Shown: in pieces, positions 48,532 to 57,697 of the stretch
Numbering within the stretch: the stretch's first letter is position 1
Layout of the letters: every line of letters begins with the position of its first letter
Assembly: GCA_949126835.1 (NCBI GenBank)
Contig: OX421494.1
Span: 18,835,038-18,899,037, forward strand
Direction of reading: 5' to 3'
DNA length: 64,000 nucleotides
Origin: Anisus vortex
Taxonomy: Eukaryota > Mollusca > Gastropoda > Planorbidae
Program-made: the position numbers and the translations under genes
The notes under the pieces: model-generated
Database searches by the model: none
Told to the model about the DNA's origin: nothing
The model's input: only the letters and a program-made list of their open reading frames with translations

Positions 48532-48700
48532 GCCTGCTGGTCCAGCGGTTAGATCACCGGACTGTCAACCAAAAACCAACTGACAGGTCGCGGGTTCTAG
48601 CCCTGCCACCGGCGGATCCCTGTCGCCCTGCAGGAGTTTTGGGCCTAGTGGACGTATTAATCTTCTATCTAGAAGGAACATCTGTAAACTTATAAGTAGT
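48532..48700 (+). mobile_element. SINE family B copy, best preserved
   Basis: Head with A box TGGTCCAGCGGTTAGATCAC and B box CGGGTTCTAGCCCTGCC. The body GCAGGAGTTTTGGGCCTAGT leads to tail TTAATCTTCTATCTAGAAGG then AACATCTGTAAAC. It differs from family A in head, body and tail. Confidence 0.8.
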
Positions 48701-49706
48701 CACTCTAGGAGTCTAGGCTAGTGACAGTGTAGTGACAGCTAAGGCTAAGTCTTAGTAGGCCGCCTACTACTTATTAATAATAGTAGCCTAAGACCTAAGT
48801 AGTACTAAGTAGTAAGTAGATTAACTTGACTATGTAGAGTGAGAGTGAGGCGTGAGCCGTAAGTTTAGTACTCTAAGTACTACTACTACTAGTAAGTAAG
48901 AACTACTACTACTAAAAAAAACACTGACTTAGTTTAGTCTTAGAATACAACAGAAGAGACAGAATGAAAGAAGAGTTTAAATAAAACGCAGCCAAAGACA
49001 TGAAAAAATAATTACAGTGTTGATTGTGGCATTCGATGGTTATACCACAGACAAGAGGTGTTGAGTATTTCACATGTGATGAAGTAAAAACAGTGGGTAA
49101 CCGGCTGCCAGAAAATATTCAACAACAAACGTAAACATGATTTTCATAGACGGAACAGAATTGTTTCCCCTTGTTACTTGCAGTGACGGTCCGTAAATCG
49201 TTTGACAACGAAATAAATAGAAATTGATTATAATTAGATGTTGCATTGTTTTTAGCCAGCTTTCGCTGCCAACACAAGTGGGTTAATAGATATTGTCTAC
49301 AGGGCTTCTAAAATAAATACAAATTTAGTCAAAATTATAAAATTACAATGACAAAATGCATATATAGTAGTCAGTAGTAATGTAATTATTATGTGAACGG
49401 GAGCGGGCCCATAAAATTTATCGGATATATAGATATAGGCCTAACTGATAACACTGAATACCAGGTTTTTCGGGGAAAATGCCAACCTAAGTAAAAAAAA
49501 ATAACAAAATAAAAGTAGCCAAATATGACAAAATTTTTTGATAAAAGATTATGTTTTGCTTATAATAATTAGGCCTTCTGGAAAAAAAAGAAAGAAAAGA
49601 ATCAACAACTTATAATTAAAAAAAAGCTAATTTTCGTTATATTCCCATTGAAACAAATATTTTAATCCTTTTCTTTTGTTGTAATTGTTGAGTCGTACGT
49701 TTTTTA
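48701..49706. other. upstream region of the PP1-like gene, simple sequence
   Basis: 48720-48930 is rich in TAGT/ACTA repeats. The remainder has no coding signal. A 5' non-coding exon and promoter for the PP1-like gene may lie here, but none can be pinned down. Confidence 0.35.
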
Positions 49707-49840
49707 AAGGCACTGTCCATAAAGTAGCCTATGTCACGCTATTTTTGACCAGTTGTAACCCCCTCCCTCCCCCCTGTCACAAACTGTCACAAATCTCGGT
49801 CCCCTCCCTCCCCTCTAAAGTACGTCACACTTTCGAACAA
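49707..49840. mobile_element. one-sided relative of the TAA transposon end
   Basis: AAAGGCACTGTCCATAAAGT then TGTCACGC, C-rich blocks and CTGTCACAAACTGTCACAAA resemble the terminus plus subterminal motif of the element at 37016-39387. There is no opposite end. Confidence 0.5.
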
Positions 49841-49980
49841 TTAAAAAAAAAATTAACATCTATTTAAAATTTAATCTAAAACACACTTCACTATTAAACA
49901 GTATTAAAATAAAAAAATTTCACTTAAAAATTAAAATGACTTTAATATTGTAATGTTCCCATTCGTAAATGCACTAAACG

Positions 49981-50055
49981 AAGGCATGCGTGCAAAACTT
50001 GGCACGCACAGCGATTTTCAATGGCACGCGAGAGACCTCTAACATTTAGCCTAAC
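49981..50055. mobile_element. fragment of a hAT MITE
   Basis: AAAACTTGGCACGCACAGCG and TTTTCAATGGCACGCGAGAG match the interior of the MITE at 55793-55955. Confidence 0.55.
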
Positions 50056-50568
50056 TACTAGTACGTCCCTAGATGGCGGTGTTGATGTGATATTTGGAAG
50101 TATCTTTATTGTTTATATTCTTTATTATTTGTTGTAAATATATATATTTAACTTCCGGAGAGGGAAAACTCTGATCACAGTTTAGCCTTGTGGCTAAACC
50201 CATGTACGGGAAATAGTAGGGGTGTAAACCTCAAAAACAAATCAGGCGCCGGAGTCTCCTAGGCAGTACGCTTTCTGCTCGTCACGTAGCATACTGGCAA
50301 CTCCTTCGACGCAAAAGATACCAAGCTGTATCGGCTAAACCTTTCCCTTGTACACATCTGATGCGTGGAGAGAGGGGAACTGATGCATGGGCAACATCAG
50401 CCTCTCCTTAACACACTGCCCAGGCTTGCGCTCTGGAGAGGACTTTTTTCTGTTTAGCGTCGACAAAGCACGAAAACCATCTACTCGGGGGCCAAGAGTT
50501 GCTTTCGACAGTGGGAGCTGGGAGAAACTATCATATCACATTGGGTGCGTAGGGCTTAAGGCACGGAA

Positions 50569-51573
50569 ATGCCCGTTATGCGGGATGTAAATCATGCACC
50601 AAGCCAAAAGAAAAAATTAAATCATAAACGGAAAATGTCTTGCCTAAGACTGGGCACTTGGAATGTACGAACAATGACACCAGGCCTAGCCGATAACTTA
50701 CAAGATATATGCAAAGCTCGCAAAACCTCAGTTATCAGCAGCGAGCTCGCAAGACTGAGCATCGACATTGCGGCCCTACAAGAAACACGTCTACCGGAAT
50801 CTGGATGCATTAGGGATGGGGGACTACACTTTCTACTGGCAGGGAAAGAAAACGGAAGAAGTCAAAGAACACGGTGTGGGTTTTGCAGTCAGAAATTCTC
50901 TTTTGGGTATGATAGAGCCATGTCAACAGGGCACTGAAAGACTACTGACACTCCGTCTTCTTACAAGTACAGGACCTGTAAGCCTGATCAGCGCATATGC
51001 TCCAACCCTTTACGCCACTAAGGAGCTCAAGGATGAGTTTTACGGCCAACTAGAACTGGCAATTAGTAAAATTCACAGGGAGGAATCTCTGATACTCTTA
51101 GGTGACTTTAATGCTAAGGTGGGCACCGACCATGAATCCTAGCCAACGTGCCTAGGAAAATTTGGCATTGGGAAGATGAACAACAATGGCCAACGACTCC
51201 TAGAAATGTGCACCTATCACAACCTCAGTATCACGAACTCATTTTTCCAGGTCAAACCGCATCACAAAGTGTCCTGGCGACACCTCGATCCAAACATTGG
51301 CATCAACTCGATCTGATCATTATCAGACGAACTACACTGAGATGCATTTCGCTCACTCATACTCTTCACAGCGCCGATGGCGATACCGATCACTCATTAG
51401 TTTTCAGCAAGTTAAAATTAATTCCAAGTAAATTGTACTGCAACAAACCAGCAGGCATACCCCGAATAGATGTCTGCAGAACTTCTGAACCGGGAAAGAT
51501 AGAGGAATTTCCAAAGACCTTATCCGCAGCAATGGTCCAGAAGCCACCCTTAGGCAACGCAACAGAGAGATAG
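50569..51573 (+). pseudogene. LINE endonuclease (EEP/APE) domain, frameshifted
   Basis: In order: LRLGTWNVRTMTPGLADNL, DIAALQETRLPESG, then (after a frameshift near 50830) GVGFAVRNSLLGMIEP, LLGDFNAKVGTDHES (the GDFN box), a stop, then HWHQLDLIIIRR and DGDTDHSLVFSKLKL (terminal DH). The endonuclease boxes seen are intact at residue level; only the frame is broken. Confidence 0.8.
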
Positions 51574-51606
51574 GATAACATCAGAGAGACCATACACAGC
51601 ACAGCA

Positions 51607-53780
51607 TTGCAAGTGTTTGGAAAAAGGCGGACCAATAACAATCACTGGTTTGAAGCAAACATTGACAAACTCACTCCAGGAATAGATGAGCGGCGTGCTG
51701 CCCACTTAAGATACAAACACTCACCAAATAGTTCAACACTAGATGCATATAGACATGCCAAACAAAAGGTGCAAAGACTGGCAAGGCATAGTGCTAATGA
51801 CTACTGGCTCCAACTGTGCCATAGCATACAAACTTCCGCCGACACAGGTAACATCAGGGGCTTGTATGATGGCATCAAGAAAGCGCTGGGCCCACAAAGA
51901 AAGGTCACAGCACCACTTAAGTCTGTCACAGGTAATCTCATACATGACAAAACTAAACAAATGGAGCGATGGGTAGAATATTATGCTGACCTGTACTTTA
52001 CAAAAAAAACGTGTTACTGATATTGCCATGGGCGCCATCGAGAGTCTCCCCACCATGTCAGAATTGGACGAGATACCCACTTATCAGAAATGACAAAAGC
52101 AATTGACCACCTATCCCCTGGAAAGGCACCAGGAAACGATGGCATCCCACCTGAGATAATAAAAAATGCGGAGGCAGCATCTTGCCAAGCACCTACTCGA
52201 CCTATTATGTCAGTGTTGGGAAGAGGGAGCAGTACCACAGGACATCAGAGATGCTAATATCATAACCTTGTACAAAAGCAAGGGGGACAGGAGCGACTGC
52301 AATAATTACAGGGGTATATCACTCCTTAGCATTGTCGGCAAGATCTTTGCGCACTTGATCCTGGCCAGGCTACAGAAGCTAGCAGACAGAATATATCCAG
52401 AGTCGCAGTGCGGGTTTCGCTCAGAAAGGTCAACTATCGACATGATATTCTCAGTCAGGCAGTTGCAGGAAAAGTGCAGAGAACAACAGAAACCCGTTTT
52501 TATCGCGTTCATAGACCTGACTAAGGCATTTGACCTTGTTAGTAGAGATGGACTATTCTCCATTCTGCCAAAAATTGGTTGCCCAACCCAAACTTCTGAA
52601 CCTGATCCAGTCATTCCACGACAACATGAAGAGCACTGTACAATATGATGGTGAATATTCTAGCGCTTTCGCCATACGCACAGGAGTGAAACAAGGATGC
52701 GTTCTTGCCCCAACTCTCTTTGGGATCTTCTTCTCAACCTTGCTAAACAATGCCTTTAGAGAATCCAGGGAGGGGATTTACTTGCACACCCAGTCAGACG
52801 GAGGGCTTTTCAGATTGTCCAGGCTAAGGGCAAGGCGAAAAATCCGCAGAAGAACAGTCAAAGACTTGCTGTTCGCGGGTGACGCCGCCTTTGTCACACA
52901 CACACTGAGGAGGAGCTACAATCCTTGATGGACCGCTTCTCCAAGACCTGCCAAGATTTTGGTCTAACAATTATTAGTATCAGAAAGACCAACGTGATGG
53001 TTCAACATATACATCAACGGTACCAAATTAGATGTTGTTGATCAGTTCACATACCTTGGCTCCACCATCACCACCGATCTATCACTGGAACATAAATCAG
53101 CAAGAGAATTGGCAAGGCTTCCGCGACTTTATCCAGGCTAACGCAAAGAGTATGGGCCAACAAGATGCTGACTATTAATACAAAAATAGCTGTCTATCGT
53201 GCATGTGTGATCAGCACTCTCCTGTACGCCAGCAAGAAAAGAGACTCTGTTCTTTCCACATGCGCTGCCTCAGACGCATACTTGGGATATCTTGGAAGGA
53301 CCGCATAACAAACAACGAGGTCATGCAACGGGCTAACATGCCAACGACGTCTTGTGGCTTGGCCATGTTTCCAGGATGGAGGATGGGCGAATCCCAAAAA
53401 ACCTGCTATATGCTGAGCTCACTGAAGGCAAGAGAGCTACTGGCCGCCCCCAACTCAAATTCAAGGACGTCTGCAAACGTGACCTAAAGTCTATAGATGT
53501 AGAGGTCGGAAACTGGGAGAACCTTGCTCAGCACAGAAGTAGTTGGAGAGGCACCTTACACACCGGTATAAATGCGGCAGAGGGCAAACTTCGCCTTACG
53601 GCGGAGGCTAAAAGAGCAGCGAAGAAAAGTAAAGACCACAGGCTGCTTCTAACAATCTCCAACGGTCCAGCTTTCAAGTGCCAGAGATGCGACAGAGCCT
53701 GTCTCTCAAGGATAGGTCTCCACAGACACAGTCAATTTTGCAGGGCTGGCCAAATCACAAGAGCGCAAATCTAATCGTCT
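51607..53780 (+). pseudogene. LINE reverse transcriptase and C-terminal knuckle, broken
   Basis: KSVTGNLIHDKTKQMERWVE is followed by a break, then PEIIKN-type sequence, NNYRGISLLSIVGKIFAHLI, SQCGFRSERSTIDMIFSVRQ, FIAFIDLTKAFDLVSRDGLF (motif A), GVKQGCVLAPTLFGIFF (motif B) and DLLFAGDAAFVTHT (motif C with Gly for the first Asp). The C-terminal part reads MWLGHVSRMEDGRIPK, GKRATGRPQLKFKD and CQRCDRACLSRIGLHRHSQF then C, a zinc-knuckle type end. At least four frame changes occur. Confidence 0.82.
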
Positions 53781-53819
53781 TTCGAGACTATGGAGCCAAT
53801 GATGATGACGTCCCTAGAT

Positions 53820-54552
53820 AAATGCATATAATAAGAATAATAATTGGGCTTTTTCAGAAGTACATCGAAGCACTCAAAGCGGAGTTTTCTAATCAAAGAC
53901 AAGCAAGACTTTCAAATTCATGAACTCCTTTTTCATACCACATCAAGGCTAACTGGCTTGATCTTACTACAACCTCTTAGATGTAGATCTTTTTTTAAGT
54001 GGAGGGATATTGGCAATTTTAAAATGCAGTAAGTTAAATTTTAAATATTTAAAAATTAGGCATCCAAATGTGAACAGTTGCGGAAAAAAATCTGAAAGGA
54101 AGCAGCTTAGTAAAGTTCCCTGCTATTCTCAACTGCTGGCATTCGCTCTTCTACTCTTTAGCTTTTGGCTCAACTTACACTGGTAAACAGATTTTATCAC
54201 ACATGAAAGCTGTTTTAAGCATACAAAGAGGTCCCATACATTTGACCACTCAGATGTGACTAAATATGTATATGTAAATATCATACAATTATCGAGGAGC
54301 ATTCAAGACAAGGCGTTCATTAATGTATACAGAATAATTTTTTTTTAAAGAGTTTTATATTAATTTTCTTTAAAACAATTTTTTTTGTATTATTAATTTA
54401 ATAAATATAAGAGACTTATTTAAGATAACTATATTATGTAATTTTGGTAATAAACTCCTGAATTGGACAAACAATTAATTCAGGAAATGTTTTTTTGCAA
54501 CTGTTTAACATAAATTATTTATAATAATAATAATATTTGTAGGCCTATAAGC
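53820..54552. other. intergenic, nothing recognised
   Basis: AT-rich, with homopolymer T tracts near 54340 and 54380. No coding or repeat signal stands out. Confidence 0.5.
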
Positions 54553-54625
54553 CGCCTGTAGCGCCGCCAACAAACATAATGTAAGCTCAGAGCGCATTTA
54601 ACATACCACTAAGAACACGGTGAGT
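54553..54625. repeat. interspersed repeat, copy 2 (paired with 3515-3605)
   Basis: Same orientation as copy 1, with GAGCAACAAA missing after the ATTTAACAT word. Confidence 0.6.
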
Positions 54626-54727
54626 AGCCTACTCTAGGCTAGGTGACAAAGCTAATTGAGCTATTTTAATCCTCTAATAATTAAATCTTGTGATGAATAC
54701 CATAATGTTGGATTTATATCAAGCAAT

Positions 54728-55667
54728 AAGAACTAGTCAGTAATATTTGTTATATTACATAACATAACTTTTTTTGGAATCACTATTGAATCAAACATGG
54801 GAACGCTCTTTTAATTGAAGGGAGATAATTAACCTTTTTTTTATACTAATATTTTGTAATATGTTTCTTTGTTTTTCTTTTATAAAAAAATAATGGCTTA
54901 CAATTTTTAACTTTGAAAGGATCTAAGTGTAAAAAGTATTTGAAAATTATATAAATATTATATGGCTAAAGAATTTCTACGTATATTTTCAAACTTTACA
55001 TTAACAACCCAGTTTGTATGATTACTTTGTATATTTTCCGCTTAATGATAGTGATATATTATATTATCTTATCGTAAACAATATGTCAGCTGATGAAATT
55101 CAACATGCAGATGTGAAATTTTTCCTAATTTATGACAAAAATCTGGACCTTGGTAATGATCTGGTTCAATTTGCTGAATATTCCAAGTAATGTGCTGATT
55201 TTAAAAAGGATAAACAATAACATAAAAAATGAATTGCTGATCAACGTCTGGCAGATAGACATACTTTTCCGAACATTACAGTTGCATTAAGAATGTATCT
55301 GGTATTTATGGTTGCCAATTTATCTAGTAAACGATCATACTCTAAATTAAAGTTTATAAAAAAATATAAAAAATAAAATAAAATAAAAACAGGCTGCAAA
55401 CAACCATGATTCAGGAGAAGCTGTCTGTCCTAAGTCTTCTCAGCATTGAATTAGACATCTTGCGTGAATTTGACTTTAATAGACATCATTGAAAAATTAG
55501 CTGTTCGTAAAGCACGAAGAGGCATTGTTTTATTAAGACATTCAGCATCAGCAACACTGTAGGCCTACTCAGGCTAACACAGCAATATCGGAAGGCAAGG
55601 GCGAGGCCATGAGGGGCCCCCACATACATTTTGGAACAGGGCCCCCACAATCCTGAATACGGCCCTG
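54728..55667 (+). mobile_element. hAT remnant sharing a block with the element at 58705
   Basis: 54728-55062 is similar to 58985-59350 along its whole length (shared words CAGTAATATTTGTTATAT, TTTGAAAATTATATAAATAT, CCCAGTTTGTATGATTAC). It continues into a decayed hAT transposase C-terminus and ends with TACGGCCCTG at 55667, a hAT-type end. Confidence 0.6.
55225..55535 (+). pseudogene. hAT transposase C-terminal dimerisation region, decayed
   Basis: Reading across frame breaks gives QRLADRHTFPNITVALRMYL, VFMVANLSSKRSYSKLK, then TTMIQEKLSVLSLLSIELDI and EKLAVRKARRG. This is the characteristic end of hAT transposases related to ZMYM/ZBED-type domesticated proteins, with the S-x-R-S-x-S-K-L-K block. 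Stops and an A-rich expansion near 55370 break it. Confidence 0.7.
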
Positions 55668-55792
55668 TCTATAGACCAATGGAATTTTAGCCCTTTTAAC
55701 TCACGTATTTACTATGTAGCCTCAGGATACATTATTTATCATGATGGTGATGTAGATTTAGGACATATAGGCCTACTATCTATAGTGTATAG

Positions 55793-55955
55793 CAGGGATC
55801 GGAAATCTACGTCACGCGTGCCAAACTTGGCATGCAGAGCTTTTTCAATGGCACGAGAAAGACTAAAAAAAAAAAGCAATTTAAGTCTCTCTGCAAGTAA
55901 TTGAGTGCTAGCATCACACTTTAGCACACTATTATCTAAAGGTTGCCGACCCCTG
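55793..55955. mobile_element. 163-bp hAT MITE
   Basis: Ends CAGGGATCGGAAATCTA and, inverted, CAGGGGTCGGCAACCTTTAG. Flanking octamers GTGTATAG and GTCTACAG agree at six of eight positions and fit the hAT target preference. The interior contains GGCACGCGTGCC-like hairpin sequence. Confidence 0.7.
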
Positions 55956-55984
55956 GTCTACAGGATACCAACCAATGAATATTC

Positions 55985-57270
55985 AAATGCGAACGCCATC
56001 TGATCTCGTATAAGCTGGCTTCTCTCTGCTATAAGTGTCAAAATAACTCTGCCCCGGATTACCTTTGCTCCTTTCTTGAGCTCTACACCCAATCTCGCCC
56101 ACGCTTATCTTATACATTACAGACGCTCCTTCTATCAAGAAGATTATTGTGTCCTGCGCTTATCCGTGGTCCGAGTCTAGTCTTGCATTTTTATTAATGT
56201 TTATGATGTTAGGTTATTGGTTTTCCTGGTTTGTTCAGGCAACCCATTCCATGCCCGAATGCCACTCGGGAAGAAAGAGTACTTATATGCATTTGTTCTC
56301 GCATAAGGGACAAGGAAGGTGTTTTTGACTTTATGTTTATCTGAGCTTTGCAACAGGTTGTTATTGTGTTGTATTTCTAAATTATAGTTTAATGCCTTAT
56401 GTATTATTACTACTTTACTCTTTGCCCTTCTGTCCTCTAGTGTTTCTAGGTTTAGTGATTTTACTAATGGTGTTACTCTTGTTAATTGGGAATATTCACT
56501 AGTTATGAACCTCGCAGCTCTTCTTTGAATTTGTTATAATTTTTTAATGTTTTCCTTAGTTGATGGGTCCCATACAGATGCTGCATATTCTAGTATAGGC
56601 CTGACTGATGTGATATAGCATTTTAGTTTTATATTCTTATTACATTTGTAAAAGTTCCTTTTTATGAATCCTAATGTTTTGTTTGATTTTTTAATTACTT
56701 CATCAATGTGAGGGTTCCAAGATAACTTATCATTTATTATTACTCCCAGATACTTAGCATTGTTAGTTTGAGTTAGTTCTTTACCATGAATGAAGAAGTT
56801 TGCTATTATTTGTTTCTTTTTCTTGGACACCCTTATTGGCATTTTTCTGGGTGAAAAGACATACTCCAGTTTGATTCCCATTTTTGTAGTTCATCTAGGT
56901 CTTTTTGTAAAAGGTCACTATCTTTTCCTGTCTTTATTATTCTATAAATTATGCAATCATCGGCAAATAACCTTACTTTTGTTCCACTCCGCTCAGCTTT
57001 TGATGCGCTTACTCTGCGGATCCCTCGTGTGAGGCTAGTGTCCGCTGGCGAACGGGCTTTCTCCTACGCGGGACCGTCCGCTTGGAATCACCTCCCACTA
57101 CAGCTTCGCCAGAGCCTAGCTAGCTTCGACACCTTTAGCAGCCGACTAAAGACTCGCCTATTTCGTTAGCAATATTTGCGTATACAGTATACATATTTTC
57201 ATTTTCGTCTGTTGTTGTCGTTTCAGTGCATATAACGGTTACAAACGGGATATGCGCCATATAAGCATCA
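55985..57270 (+). mobile_element. CR1-like LINE 3' end, split by another LINE
   Basis: Left half (to about 56105): ISYKLASLCYKCQNNSAPDY then LCSFLELYTQSRP. Right half (from about 56985): LRSAFDALTLRIPRVRLVSA, GERAFSYAGPSAWNHLPLQL and SRLKTRLFR stop. Together they make the usual C-terminus of a CR1/L2-type ORF2. The 3' UTR ends near 57270 with TGCGCCATATAAGCATC and TTATTATTATC. Frame is kept in both halves, so this host copy was fairly young when hit. Confidence 0.75.
56106..56985 (-). mobile_element. 5'-truncated LINE inserted in the reverse direction
   Basis: Minus strand: SGTKVRLFADDCIIYRII (RT motif C, intact) at the truncation point, then DLDELQKWESNWSM, AKYLGVIINDKLSWNPHIDE, KTLGFIKRNFYKCNKNIKLK and SVRPILEYAASVWDPSTKEN, the thumb region of Jockey/CR1-like enzymes. 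A 3' UTR of about 400 bp ends with AATCTTCTTGATAGAAGGAG then CGTCTGTAATG. The 115-codon frame at 56534-56881 is uninterrupted. Confidence 0.8.
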
Positions 57271-57377
57271 TTTTTATTATTATCATCTTTGAGGACAAGG
57301 AAAATACTATACATCGAAGAAAAAAAAAAAGATCAGTTTAAAAAAAAAATTACTAAATAATATTAAAAAATTATAAC

Positions 57378-57448
57378 TGCGCCGCCCGGGAATCGAACCC
57401 GGGTCGCAAGAATGGGAATCTTGCATGATACCACTACACCAGCGGCGC
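57378..57448 (-). tRNA. tRNA-Gly (anticodon CCC)
   Basis: 71 nt. The acceptor stem GCGCCGC pairs with GCGGCGC, discriminator A. A box TGGTGTAGTGGTATCATGC; anticodon stem CAAGA/TCTTG with loop TTCCCAT; T arm CCGGGTTCGATTCCCGG. A T6 run 10-15 nt after the 3' end can terminate RNA polymerase III. No intron. It is a genuine gene, not a SINE head: all stems pair and no SINE body follows. Confidence 0.96.
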
Positions 57449-57697
57449 TTAGATGAAAATGTTGAAATATAAGCTTATAACTGCATTTAATTCCAGGGTA
57501 AAATTTTATATGTTTTAATATTCTGTGTAAAACGTAAATGTACACACAATTTCCCTTTAAACAACGCACCAAAATGAGTTTACATTTAAAATATAAATGT
57601 AACGCCTTGTTACCATTAATCTCCCTTACATAAAAAATAAATAATTGAAACCGTATGCGCATCCGTTGTGCGCAAAGGACTGTAAACACACCATACA

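Larger units (their letters stand above)
50075..53807 (+). mobile_element. full-length but inactive LINE with 12-bp target duplication
   Basis: The 12-mer ACGTCCCTAGAT occurs on both sides (50063-50074 and 53808-53819). Inside are a 5' UTR of about 0.5 kb, a single-ORF type coding region of about 3.1 kb, and a short GATGATG tail. The order is endonuclease (EEP), reverse transcriptase, then a C-terminal CxxC/H/C knuckle. The coding region is interrupted by several frameshifts and stops, and the catalytic FADD reads FAGD. The element resembles the LINE often mislabelled craniofacial development protein 2-like; the clade is not assigned. It is more GC-rich than the surrounding DNA. Confidence 0.88.
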
